Assembly (NCBI RefSeq): GCF_014207985.1
Contig: NZ_JACHMI010000001.1
Coordinates: 9,469,001 to 9,533,000, forward strand
Length of the DNA: 64,000 bases
From: Nonomuraea rubra
GTDB lineage: Bacteria > Actinomycetota > Actinomycetes > Streptosporangiales > Streptosporangiaceae
Direction: 5' to 3'
Positions 9,586 through 18,039 of this stretch are shown piece after piece. A program made the position numbers and the translations under genes. The stretch's first letter is position 1. Every line of letters begins with the position of its first letter. The notes below the pieces were generated by a model. That model did not search any database, had not been told where the DNA came from, and worked only from the letters and a program-made list of their open reading frames with translations.

Positions 9586-10727
9586 CCGACCCCCGATCCG
9601 ACACGACCGTCCAGGCGACCGGCCCCCGACCCGAGACGACCGTCGAGGCGGCCGGCCCTCGATCCGTCACGGCCGGGCAGGCGGCCGATCCCCGCTTCGA
9701 CGGCATCGTGCGGCCCTCGGCCGTGCTGCCGGGCACCCGCGAGGCGCTGCTGCCGGTGCCGCACGGCCCCGACAACCACGCGGCCAACCTGCTGCGCACC
9801 CGCGGCGGCGAGCTGCTGTGCACCTGGTTCAGCGGCCCGCAGGAGGGCGACCCCGGCACGAACGTGGTGGTCTCGCGCCTGACCGGCGGCCGCTGGGAGC
9901 AGCCGCTGCTCATCGCGGCCGACCCGCGGCGCAGCGAGCAGAACCCGGTGCTGTTCGAGGACGGCGACGGGCTGGTGTGGCTGCTGCACACCTCCATGGA
10001 GCCGCACGACCAGACCACCGCGCACGTGGTGGCCCGCACCTCGCCCGACGCCGGCCGCACGTGGAGCGAGCCCCGCGTGCTGTTCCCCGAGCCGGGCAGC
10101 TTCGTCCGGCACCCGCCCGCCGTCCTGGACGACGGCACGTGGGTGCTGCCCGCCTACCACTGCACCGCCACCGGCGACCACAGCGTGGTCAAGACCAGCG
10201 CGGACGGCGGGCGCACGTGGACCGAGCACCAGGTCCCGGGAAGCGCGGACCTGGTCCAGATGACGATCGCGCAGCGGCCCGACAGGCGGCTGCTGGCGAT
10301 GTTCCGCGACCGGCGGGCGGGGCGGATCCACGCCTCCACCTCCTCCGACGGCCGCACCTGGTCCGCTCCCGAGCGGACCGAACTGCCGAACAACGACTCC
10401 TCCGTCCAGCTCACGAGGCTCGGCGACGGACGGCTCGCGCTCGTCTACAACGACGCGAGCCTGGAGCGCGACCAGTTCAGATGGGTGACCAAGAACGGGG
10501 AGCGGCGCAGGAAGGCGCTGCGCACCCCCCTGGTCGTCGCCCTCTCCGAGGACGGCGGCGAGAGCTGGCCGCACCGGCGGACCGTGCAGGAATCCGACTC
10601 CGAGTACTGGCAGAACGAGCTCGGCTACTCGTATCCGAGCGTCATCGACGGCCGAGAAGGACGGCTGGACGTCGCCTTCTCCTATCTGCGGAAGACCATC
10701 AAACACCTGGAGATCGACGCTTCATGA
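9582..10727 (+). CDS. Sialidase-fold (BNR-repeat) beta-propeller protein, cytoplasmic
   Basis: This 381-residue protein has several Asp-box motifs (SPDAGRTW, SADGGRTW, SSDGRTW, SEDGGESW) spaced as in six-bladed sialidases, and resembles the BNR_2 group. No signal peptide is present, so it would act on imported material. Genuine sialic acid is unlikely in a pectin locus; related folds cleave keto-deoxy sugars such as Dha or Kdo in rhamnogalacturonan II, or rhamnose (known for GH33 and GH145 members), and assigning one of these here is inference. The N-terminus before about residue 38 is three tandem 11-residue repeats encoded at 9588-9686 and may not be part of the fold. The start is GTG 9582, overlapping the previous gene. 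Confidence 0.75.
   Translation: MTDPRSDTTVQATGPRPETTVEAAGPRSVTAGQAADPRFDGIVRPSAVLPGTREALLPVPHGPDNHAANLLRTRGGELLCTWFSGPQEGDPGTNVVVSRLTGGRWEQPLLIAADPRRSEQNPVLFEDGDGLVWLLHTSMEPHDQTTAHVVARTSPDAGRTWSEPRVLFPEPGSFVRHPPAVLDDGTWVLPAYHCTATGDHSVVKTSADGGRTWTEHQVPGSADLVQMTIAQRPDRRLLAMFRDRRAGRIHASTSSDGRTWSAPERTELPNNDSSVQLTRLGDGRLALVYNDASLERDQFRWVTKNGERRRKALRTPLVVALSEDGGESWPHRRTVQESDSEYWQNELGYSYPSVIDGREGRLDVAFSYLRKTIKHLEIDAS
9588..9686. repeat. Three 33-bp tandem repeats at the 5' end of the beta-propeller gene
   Basis: Three imperfect in-frame 33-bp units encode DPRSDTTVQAT, GPRPETTVEAA and GPRSVTAGQAA; a partial fourth unit begins DPRFDG. The expansion lies between the GTG start and the first propeller blade. 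It either lengthens a flexible N-terminal tail or means that translation starts further downstream. Confidence 0.8.
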
Positions 10728-11905
10728 GAATTCGGCAGAGCCTTTTATACGGCGCCCTGGCGGTGGCCGTCGGCGTGCCCTCGTACGTGACGGGCGGGCT
10801 CGGCGACGGCGACGTGCGGGTGGCGCCCACCGGGGCGTACGCCTGCCGCCAGGACGTGGCGGCCCCCGACCCGGACGTCCCCAAGGTGCACGCGGCGGCC
10901 ATCACGCAGGCGCCGACCGGTGACCTGCTGACCGTCTACTACGGCGGCACGTCGGAGGGTGCCGCGAACCAGGCGCTCTACCTGTCACGGCTGGCGACCG
11001 GCAAGCAGACCTGGTCCAAGCCGGAGGTCGTGGTCGACGAGCCCGGCAAGGCCGACGGCAACCCCGTGTTGTGGTCGGACGGCAAGCGGGTCTACCTGTT
11101 CTACGTCGTCATCGAGGGGCACGGCTGGGAGCAGGCCTCCATCCGGCTCAAGACCTCCGACGACGGCGGCCGCACCTGGAGCGAGCCCACCGTCATCCGC
11201 TCCGAGTGGGGCTGGATGGTCGGCACCAACCCGATCCGCATGTCGAACGGCGAGGTGCTGCTGCCCATCTACGACGAGGCGAACTCCAGCTCCGGCTTCT
11301 ACGTCTTCAGCCAGGACCTGAGCACGTGGAAGGCGTACCCGGAGGACACCGGGGCCTGGATCCGCACGCCGGAGGGCTCGATCCAGCCGACCGTGGTGGA
11401 GGTGGAGCCCGGACGGCTGGCCGCGTACATGCGGACCGGTGACAACGCGATCTACAAGAGCGAGTCGACCGACTTCGGCCGCACGTGGAGCGCTCCGGTG
11501 GCCGAGCCGATCGGCAACCCGAACTCCCGCGTCGCCGCGCTGAAGCTGGCCAACGGCAAGCTCGTGCTGGCCTACAACCCGTGGGTCGAGCACCGCTCCC
11601 CCATGCGGCTGTCGCTCTCGCCGGACAAGGGGCGCACGTGGGAGAACTCGGTGGACGTGGAGGCCCAGTCGGGCCCGCAGTTCACCTACCCGGTGCTCAC
11701 CCAGAGCTCCGACGGCTTCATCCACCTGGTCTACTCCTACAACCGCAACAACATCAGGCACGTGGTCCTCAACGAGGAATTCCTGCGCAACGCGGTCGGC
11801 CTGCTCTCGAACTGGCCCGAGCACACGATCACCGAGTTCAAGAACAACGTCCGGCGCAATGTCGTGCGCCAGTGCAGCTATTCCCCCGTCAAGGAGAGTC
11901 AATGA
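10724..11905 (+). CDS. Secreted sialidase-fold (BNR-repeat) beta-propeller protein
   Basis: A second propeller of the same class (393 residues), but with an N-terminal hydrophobic segment (LLYGALAVAVGVPSYV), so it is exported or membrane-anchored. Asp boxes are TSDDGGRTW, STDFGRTW and SPDKGRTW. The start ATG 10724 overlaps the previous stop by 4 bp. Codon 8 is TTA (10745-10747), so expression may require the bldA leucyl-tRNA. Two Cys near the N-terminus and C-terminus (YACRQD and VRQCSY) could form a disulfide. It is probably the extracellular counterpart of the preceding protein on the same polysaccharide feature; the actual substrate is unknown. Confidence 0.75.
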   Translation: MRIRQSLLYGALAVAVGVPSYVTGGLGDGDVRVAPTGAYACRQDVAAPDPDVPKVHAAAITQAPTGDLLTVYYGGTSEGAANQALYLSRLATGKQTWSKPEVVVDEPGKADGNPVLWSDGKRVYLFYVVIEGHGWEQASIRLKTSDDGGRTWSEPTVIRSEWGWMVGTNPIRMSNGEVLLPIYDEANSSSGFYVFSQDLSTWKAYPEDTGAWIRTPEGSIQPTVVEVEPGRLAAYMRTGDNAIYKSESTDFGRTWSAPVAEPIGNPNSRVAALKLANGKLVLAYNPWVEHRSPMRLSLSPDKGRTWENSVDVEAQSGPQFTYPVLTQSSDGFIHLVYSYNRNNIRHVVLNEEFLRNAVGLLSNWPEHTITEFKNNVRRNVVRQCSYSPVKESQ

Positions 11906-13335
11906 TGAGCAAGGTCCGCGGGATCGCGCTGCTGGCGCTGGCCCTGTCCGTCACCGCCGTCCCCGCCAACGCTTCCGCCGCCGCTTGCAAGGACGTGCCG
12001 AACCGGTACAACCTGCCGTTCAGCGTCTGCGACGACGAGCTGTTCATCTTCGCCGCCAACTACAAGCCGTTCGAGGCGACCGTCGAGGACGAGCAGGGGG
12101 CCGCGACGAGGGTCTTCGACGAGATCATCGGCAACAAGCTGCGCGCGGCGTTCCCCGACGTCAAGATCAAGTACGCGACGTGGGACTACCCCGTGCGGTA
12201 CGAGGACCTCAAGAAGGCCGGGGTCACCCCCGACCTCATCATCGAGGACCCGAAGAACCGCATCGACCGCGACCTGGAGCCGATGGGCTGGGTCGGCGAC
12301 CTCACCGCCGACCTCCAGAAGGCGGGCATCGACCTGAACACGCTGAACCAGGCCGCCGTGGAGCTGACCAGGTCGCGCTCCGACGGCGGGATCTACGGCG
12401 TGCCGCTGTTCATCGACGAGCACGTGCTGCTCTACAACAAGAAGATCTTCGACAAGTTCAAGGTCAAGTACCCCTCGCCCGGGATGACCTACGACGAGGC
12501 GTTCAAGAAGGCCAAGCAGCTGACCAGGGACGACGGCCTGGATCACTACAAGGGCTACATGCAGCACCCCGACCAGTACCTGGACTTCAACCAGGCCGGG
12601 CTCTACCCGTTCCTGCCGACGACCAGCGAGCAGCCCGCGCCCGAGGACGTCAAGGTCGACATCAGCAGTGACGCCTGGAAGACGTACGTCGACAACCTGT
12701 ACCGCTTCCTGGAGATCCCGCGCAACGACTTCACCACCGTCACCGACTTCTTCAAGGGCGACATGAGCCAGCCGGGCCACCTGGCCATGGCGGTCGACAC
12801 GCTGTCGCGGCTCAACATGTACGCCGGCAGCGAGCTGTTCATCGAGGACGGCGACGAGGCGGCCTTCGCGGAGCAGGCCAAGAGCGTCGACATCGGCGTC
12901 AGCGCGATCCCGGTGCTCAAGAGGGGCGACAAGACGATCTACCAGCCGAACACGCGGGCCGCGTTCGTGCCGCCGGCTGCAGCGCACAAGGATCAGGCGC
13001 TGCAGCTGGTGAAGTGGATGGTCTCCGAGGAGGGTCAGACGGAGCTGTCCAGCCACGGCGTCAAGGCGGTCCTGCAGACCGACAAGGTCGTGCAGAGCTT
13101 CGGCAAGGCCATCCCCGAGCTGGCGAAGATCGACGCCTCGGCCCTCTACTGGGGCGAGAACGCCGCGATCTCGAACTACCAGAACACCGAGTACTGGGAC
13201 CTGCCGCTGTGGTCGGTCTACCGCCAGCACATCCTGCGTGACGGCGGGACGCCCGAGCAGGCGCTGGCCCTGTCCCAGCAGCAGGACATCCCCAACTACA
13301 TCAAGGCGCAGGCCGCCGCAGGGAAGGATTGGTAA
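11902..13335 (+). CDS. Extracellular solute-binding protein, family 1 type (orphan)
   Basis: This 477-residue protein has a classic Sec signal (ALLALALSVTAVPANASA) and a family 1 sugar-binding fold (ITYGVPLFIDE-like segment YGVPLFIDEHVLLYNKKIF, and the hinge sequence DTLSRLNMYAG). Family 1 proteins normally work with two MalF/MalG-type permeases, but none are encoded in the window. The importer upstream already has its own family 5 binding protein. It may use permeases encoded elsewhere or act as a surface sugar binder. The start is ATG 11902 or the adjacent ATG 11905, after AAGGAGAG; it overlaps the upstream gene by 4 bp. Confidence 0.8.
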   Translation: MMSKVRGIALLALALSVTAVPANASAAACKDVPNRYNLPFSVCDDELFIFAANYKPFEATVEDEQGAATRVFDEIIGNKLRAAFPDVKIKYATWDYPVRYEDLKKAGVTPDLIIEDPKNRIDRDLEPMGWVGDLTADLQKAGIDLNTLNQAAVELTRSRSDGGIYGVPLFIDEHVLLYNKKIFDKFKVKYPSPGMTYDEAFKKAKQLTRDDGLDHYKGYMQHPDQYLDFNQAGLYPFLPTTSEQPAPEDVKVDISSDAWKTYVDNLYRFLEIPRNDFTTVTDFFKGDMSQPGHLAMAVDTLSRLNMYAGSELFIEDGDEAAFAEQAKSVDIGVSAIPVLKRGDKTIYQPNTRAAFVPPAAAHKDQALQLVKWMVSEEGQTELSSHGVKAVLQTDKVVQSFGKAIPELAKIDASALYWGENAAISNYQNTEYWDLPLWSVYRQHILRDGGTPEQALALSQQQDIPNYIKAQAAAGKDW

Positions 13336-14732
13336 CACTGTCCCCCACCGTGGAACGCTGGGGCGTCCACGAGATCGAGCTGACCGGGCCGTCCGACGGC
13401 AACCCCTTCGCTGACGTTCGTCTGTCGGCCCGGTTCCAGTTCCGCAATCGCATCGTCGAGGCCGACGGCTTCTACGACGGCGACGGCGTCTACCGCGTCC
13501 GGTTCATGCCGGACGCGGTGGGTCCGTGGAGCTACACCACCGTCAGTAATGTGACCGAGCTGGACGGCCACGCGGGCTCCTTCGAGGTGTCGCCCGCGTC
13601 CGAGGGCAACCACGGCCCTGTGCGCGCGTCCGGCACCGACTTCGAGTACGCCGACGGCACGCCGTACCTGCCGTTCGGCACCACGACCTACCACTGGACG
13701 CACGACCTGGACGAGGAGCGCGAGCGGCAGACGCTGCGGACGCTCGCCGCCTCCCCCTTCAACAAGCTGCGCATGTGCGTGCTGCCGACCGGCGCGATGT
13801 CGCCGCCCGAGGTGCCGTTCGCCGGGCAGGACCCGGACGGGCTGGACTTCACCCGGTTCAACCCGGTCTTCTTCCGCCACCTCGAGACCCGCGTCCGGGA
13901 TCTGCTCGACCTGGGCATCGAGGCCGACATCATCCTGTTCCATCCGTACGACTTCGGCCGGCGCGGCATCGAGGACCTGGGCCGCGAGACCGACCACGGC
14001 TACCTCCGCTACGTCATCGCCCGCCTGGCCGCCTACCGCAACGTGTGGTGGTCGGCCGCCAACGAGTACGACTTCAACCAGGCCAAGACCGTCGAGGACT
14101 GGGACGACATCCTGCGGACGATCGCCCGGCTGGACCCGTACGAGCACCTGCGCTCGATCCACAACGGGACCCGCATGTACGAGGTCGCGACCCTGTACGA
14201 CTTCACCAAGCCCTGGGTGACGCACCAGAGCATCCAGCACTGGGACGTCACCCCCACCGACGAGTGGCTGCGCACCTGCCTCAAACCGGTGGTGCTCGAC
14301 GAGATCTGCTACGAGGGCAACATCGGCAAGCGCTGGGGCAACATCACCGGCGAGGAGCTGGTGGACCGGTTCTGGGAGGGCATGGCGCGCGGCGGCTACG
14401 TCGGCCACGGCGAGTCGCTGGCCGGCTTCCAGGAGCGGGCCTGGATCGGCAACGGCGGCGGCCTGTACGGGGAGAGCCCCGCCAGGATCGCCTTCCTGCG
14501 CCAGGTCATGGAGGCGCGCGGCGACGGCGTGCTGCTGCGGTACCTGGGGCGGCGGCAGGCGGCCTCCGTCACGGTGGACCTGCCCGACGACGGCTCCGCC
14601 TACGAGGTCGAGCTGATCGACACCTGGAACATGACGATCACCCCGGTGGACGGGGCGCACCGGAAGCAGGTGCGGGTGGCGCTGCCGCGCCGGCCGTACC
14701 TGGCGCTGCGGATGACGAGGGTTGCACGATGA
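13329..14732 (+). CDS. Putative clan-A glycoside hydrolase with DUF5060-like N-terminal domain (DUF4038/DUF5605 type)
   Basis: A beta-sandwich of about 95 residues (DUF5060-like, with FMPDAVGPWSY) precedes a TIM barrel and a short C-terminal sandwich. Clan-A catalytic glutamates are plausible at Glu246 (SAANEYDF, acid/base after strand 4) and Glu325 (VVLDEICYEG, nucleophile after strand 7). No signal peptide is seen. Members of the DUF4038 superfamily include the GH140 apiosidase of rhamnogalacturonan II, so an apiosidase or arabinosidase-like role is possible but not shown. The start is uncertain: TTG 13329 overlaps the previous gene; CTG 13338 and GTG 13350 are alternatives. Its own tail overlaps the next gene, a diverged paralogue. 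Confidence 0.75.
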   Translation: MVTLSPTVERWGVHEIELTGPSDGNPFADVRLSARFQFRNRIVEADGFYDGDGVYRVRFMPDAVGPWSYTTVSNVTELDGHAGSFEVSPASEGNHGPVRASGTDFEYADGTPYLPFGTTTYHWTHDLDEERERQTLRTLAASPFNKLRMCVLPTGAMSPPEVPFAGQDPDGLDFTRFNPVFFRHLETRVRDLLDLGIEADIILFHPYDFGRRGIEDLGRETDHGYLRYVIARLAAYRNVWWSAANEYDFNQAKTVEDWDDILRTIARLDPYEHLRSIHNGTRMYEVATLYDFTKPWVTHQSIQHWDVTPTDEWLRTCLKPVVLDEICYEGNIGKRWGNITGEELVDRFWEGMARGGYVGHGESLAGFQERAWIGNGGGLYGESPARIAFLRQVMEARGDGVLLRYLGRRQAASVTVDLPDDGSAYEVELIDTWNMTITPVDGAHRKQVRVALPRRPYLALRMTRVAR

Positions 14733-15730
14733 TCATCGATGGGATGGCGACGACCGCGCTCGCCTGGCACCTTCAGGGCGCCAACCGGCGCGCGCGGACG
14801 CTCGCCACGCTGCAGGCCTCCCCCTTCGACCGGGTACGGATGGCGGCGCTGGCCGGCCGGTGCACGCTCGACTCGCTGGAGGAACGGGTGGCGGAGCTGG
14901 CCGGGATCGGGGTGACCGCCGAGCTGGTGCTGCTGCACCCCGACGACGGCATCGCCGACGTGGCGGCCGCGGCGCGCTACCTGGAGGAGGTCGTCCCCCG
15001 CCTGGCGCAGCACCCGAACGTGTGGTGGTCGCTGTCGGCCGACCCCTCGCTCCTGCCCGGCATCTCCGAGCACGACTGGGTGCGGCTGGCGAACCTGGTG
15101 GCCGAGGAGGACCCCGGCCACCATCCGCTGTCCATCACCGTCCCGGCCGGCTCGCCACTGCTGTGGCGGCGCGGCTTCACGCACGGCAGCGTCACCGCGC
15201 GCAGCCCGCGCGACGCATGGGTCCAGACGCGCGACCACCACAGGCCGGTCGCCATGGACATGTGCGGCTACGAGGGCGACGCGCCCGACCCGTGGCTCAG
15301 CCTGACCCCGCAGGAGGTCGTGACCCACGCCTGGGACGGCGCCGTGCGGCGGCGATGCGTCACGCACGGGGAGTGGTACGTGGACGAGGACGGGCTGACC
15401 TGGTCGCAGAACGGCGGCACGCTCGTCGGCGAGGCGGTGCCGCGGCTGGGACTGCTGCGGCAGGTGCTCGTCGCGATCCCCGAGGAGGCGCGGTACCGGG
15501 ACAGGGACGCGCCGATGCTGAAGGTGCCCGGGGAGTTCTACCTGGAGTTCTGCGGGGAGCATCGGTTCCCGCAGCGCGAGTACGACGTGCCGGAGGGGCG
15601 GTACGAGGTCGAGGTGATCGACACGTGGGGGATGACGGTGACGCCGCACGGGGTGCAGGAAGGGCCGGTGGTGACGGTGCCGCTGCCGGGGGTGGTCGGG
15701 CAGGCGATCCGGTTGCGGCGGGTGCCATGA
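14729..15730 (+). CDS. Diverged, probably non-catalytic paralogue of the preceding glycosidase
   Basis: The 333 residues align with the barrel and C-terminal domain of the upstream protein: ASPFDRVRM for ASPFNKLRM, PNVWWSL for RNVWWSA, IDTWGMTVTP for IDTWNMTITP. The N-terminal DUF5060-like domain is missing. The acid/base position is Asp105 instead of Glu, in a context (SLSADPS) lacking the preceding Asn. The nucleophile position is Met178 (MDMCGYEG against LDEICYEG). A retaining hydrolase with these changes would not be expected to work. The frame is intact and tightly coupled to both neighbours, so it is probably a maintained pseudoenzyme, perhaps a partner subunit or sugar binder. Confidence 0.75.
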   Translation: MIIDGMATTALAWHLQGANRRARTLATLQASPFDRVRMAALAGRCTLDSLEERVAELAGIGVTAELVLLHPDDGIADVAAAARYLEEVVPRLAQHPNVWWSLSADPSLLPGISEHDWVRLANLVAEEDPGHHPLSITVPAGSPLLWRRGFTHGSVTARSPRDAWVQTRDHHRPVAMDMCGYEGDAPDPWLSLTPQEVVTHAWDGAVRRRCVTHGEWYVDEDGLTWSQNGGTLVGEAVPRLGLLRQVLVAIPEEARYRDRDAPMLKVPGEFYLEFCGEHRFPQREYDVPEGRYEVEVIDTWGMTVTPHGVQEGPVVTVPLPGVVGQAIRLRRVP

Positions 15731-18039
15731 CCTCGGTACGCGAGTCACCGGACCAACGATCCGGCCCCCGGACCGACCCACCGGACCGGCCGTCCGGCGG
15801 CAACCCGACCCAACCACCGGACCAACGATCCGGTAACTGGACCGAGGCTCCGGCCTGCGGTACCGACGTCCGGGCCGACGCTGGTGGCGTGCGGGCCGAT
15901 GCCGGTGGTGTGCGGGCCGGCGCCGGTGGCGTGCTCGCCGCCATCGCCGAGCCCGGTGGCAAGGTCGTCGAGGTGGTGTGCGCCTCTGGCGGTCCCGAGG
16001 TGCGGCTGGGCTGTCGCGGCGCGGCCGGCCCGTACCTGCGGGCACCGCTGCGCGGCCTGCTCACCGCCTCGGCGGGCCGCCCCTGGCACATCGAGCCCGC
16101 CGAACCGGGCACCGTGCACCTCCGCCGGCCGGACACAGGCGAAGCACCCGACGCGAGCGCGGCGCCGGACGCCCGCGGAGCGCCAGCCGCCAGCGCAGCA
16201 CCGGATGCGGGCGGGACGGTGGTGGTGACGGCGCGGGCCGGGGGGTTGAGTGCGGAGCTGGAGCTGGCCTTCACCCCGGACGGCCTGCTCACCCTCACCA
16301 CCACCTGGCGCAACGACTCCGGCACCGAGATCACCGACGTGGCGGCCGGCCTCCTGCTCCCCCTCCCCACCCAGGACGCCCACGTCACCATGCCGGGCGT
16401 GCTCTACAACGACAACCCCTCCTCCGACCCCGCGAGGAAGGTCCCCCGCATCCCGTACGTCGCCGAGGAGCACCGCCTCCCGATCCCCGCCGTGAACGCC
16501 GCCTGGGACGGCCGCTACGTCAGCCTGTTCGCCCACCCGGAAGCCACCCGCGACCACGAGGGCAGGGTGACCTACGGCTCGCTCGGCGTCGTCAGGTCCC
16601 CCGGCCCGGCCGTGGCCGCCCTGACGGGTGTGATCATGTTCGACGGCGAGCCGGACGTCTGTTACGTCAGCAAGGCGGAGGTGGCGGACCGCCCGATCGG
16701 CTACCGTGACCTGGCCCCGGGCGCGACGATGACCACCCGCCACACGCTGGACTGGGGCCCGGTGGAGCCGCGCGGCCTCGGCTTCAGGACGCTGGTGCAC
16801 ACCAGGCTCTACCGCGACGAACCCGCCAGGCCGCTCTCGGCGGACGACCTCGTCCGGCTCAAGACCAACGCCATGGACGCGCGCTGGAACGGCGACGGCT
16901 ACCTCGCCTACGAGGGCACCCGCCACGGCCGCCCCCGCTCGTACCTGTACGGCTGGACCGGCCAGTGCATGAAGCTGGCCCTGTGCGACGCCCTGCTCGG
17001 TCTCGATCAGGACGAGCGGGACGAGCGGGACGGGCGGGACGAGCCGGAGCGCGTCGAGCGGGCCCGTCGCGCCGCCGGCTTCTACGTCGAAGGCAGCGCG
17101 ACCCCGGTACGCGGCCTGCGCGCCGCCCGCTACCTGGTCGACGAGGGCCGCTGGGAGATGTTCCGCAGGGACGGCGCCGACTTCGTCTCCAGCCGCGCCC
17201 TGGGCGAGACGATCACCGACCTGGCGGCGCTGACCCTGCTGTTCAGGGACGCGGAATTGGAGGTGCCGCCGGAGTGGGAGGAGGCGGTGACGGACGCCGC
17301 CGCCGTCTTCTGGCACACCAGGCTGCCCGAGGGCGTCGTCCCGCTCGGCTGGACCCCGATGGGCACCCCTGTCTCGCCGATGGTGAGCGCGGCGGGCATC
17401 TCGTGCGTGCAGGCGATGCTGGGCGCGTACCGGCTGAGCGGGGAGCGGATGTGGCTGCTGCGGGCCGAGGAGGTGCTCGGCCACTACCACCGGCTGCACG
17501 CGGCCACGTTCGAGCGGCCGTTCGCGCACGCCACGCTGGACGCCTCCGGGGAGGACAAGGAGGCCGGGATGTACTTCTTCCTGGCCGCCCACGAGCTGTT
17601 CCGGCTGACCGGGCGGGAGACGTACGCGCGGTGGGCGGAGGTGGCGGCCGACTGGCTGCTGACGTTCGTGTACGCGTGGTCACCGGAGTTCGACAGGGGC
17701 AGCACGTTCGAGCGGCGCGGCTTCAAGGCGTGCGGCTGGCCGTCGGTGAGCGTGCAGAACCATCACCTCGACGTGTTCTTCCCGACCTCCGAGCTGATGG
17801 AGTTCGGGCGGGCGACCGGCAGGGCCGAGTACGCGGAGCAGGCGGACCGGATCCTGCACGCCATGGGCCAGGGCATCTGCACGGAGCCAGGCGACTGGGG
17901 TTTCCGGACGCCGGGCGAGCAGGGCGAGGGCTTCTTTCAGACCAACTGGCAGCGTACGGGCGAGGCGAACACCTGGAACCCGTCCTGGGTGATCGCACTG
18001 CCCCTGTACCACGCACTACGGATGAGGAAGGTGTCGTGA
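15727..18039 (+). CDS. Unknown large protein with (alpha/alpha)-barrel-like C-terminal half
   Basis: I do not recognise a named family. The frame from ATG 15727 (4-bp overlap with the gene before) gives 770 residues. The first ~70 are low-complexity, with two PDQRSG copies and three VRADAGG-type repeats, so the true start may be near GTG 15931. A beta-sandwich-like half follows (about 75-380, with a second low-complexity insert at 138-165). The C-terminal half from about 420 is helical, with Trp/Tyr-rich segments (LYGWTGQCMKLAL, AGMYFFLAAHELFRLTGRETYARWAEVAADW), the look of six-hairpin glycosidases and unsaturated uronyl hydrolases. No signal peptide is seen. Its place between a glycosidase and a GH28 suggests a cytoplasmic carbohydrate-active role. 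Confidence 0.7.
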   Translation: MTSVRESPDQRSGPRTDPPDRPSGGNPTQPPDQRSGNWTEAPACGTDVRADAGGVRADAGGVRAGAGGVLAAIAEPGGKVVEVVCASGGPEVRLGCRGAAGPYLRAPLRGLLTASAGRPWHIEPAEPGTVHLRRPDTGEAPDASAAPDARGAPAASAAPDAGGTVVVTARAGGLSAELELAFTPDGLLTLTTTWRNDSGTEITDVAAGLLLPLPTQDAHVTMPGVLYNDNPSSDPARKVPRIPYVAEEHRLPIPAVNAAWDGRYVSLFAHPEATRDHEGRVTYGSLGVVRSPGPAVAALTGVIMFDGEPDVCYVSKAEVADRPIGYRDLAPGATMTTRHTLDWGPVEPRGLGFRTLVHTRLYRDEPARPLSADDLVRLKTNAMDARWNGDGYLAYEGTRHGRPRSYLYGWTGQCMKLALCDALLGLDQDERDERDGRDEPERVERARRAAGFYVEGSATPVRGLRAARYLVDEGRWEMFRRDGADFVSSRALGETITDLAALTLLFRDAELEVPPEWEEAVTDAAAVFWHTRLPEGVVPLGWTPMGTPVSPMVSAAGISCVQAMLGAYRLSGERMWLLRAEEVLGHYHRLHAATFERPFAHATLDASGEDKEAGMYFFLAAHELFRLTGRETYARWAEVAADWLLTFVYAWSPEFDRGSTFERRGFKACGWPSVSVQNHHLDVFFPTSELMEFGRATGRAEYAEQADRILHAMGQGICTEPGDWGFRTPGEQGEGFFQTNWQRTGEANTWNPSWVIALPLYHALRMRKVS
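15868..15930. repeat. Three 21-bp tandem repeats near the start of the unknown gene
   Basis: Three in-frame 21-bp units encode VRADAGG, VRADAGG and VRAGAGG. A separate 20-bp near-identical direct repeat (ACCGGACCAACGATCCGG core) occurs at about 15748-15767 and 15814-15833, giving two PDQRSG copies. These repeats make the annotated start doubtful. Confidence 0.8.

Noticed and set aside
9582..11905. True sialidases acting on sialic acid
   Set aside because: The fold is right, but no sialic acid uptake or catabolic genes are present and all neighbours are pectin enzymes. I keep only the fold-level call.
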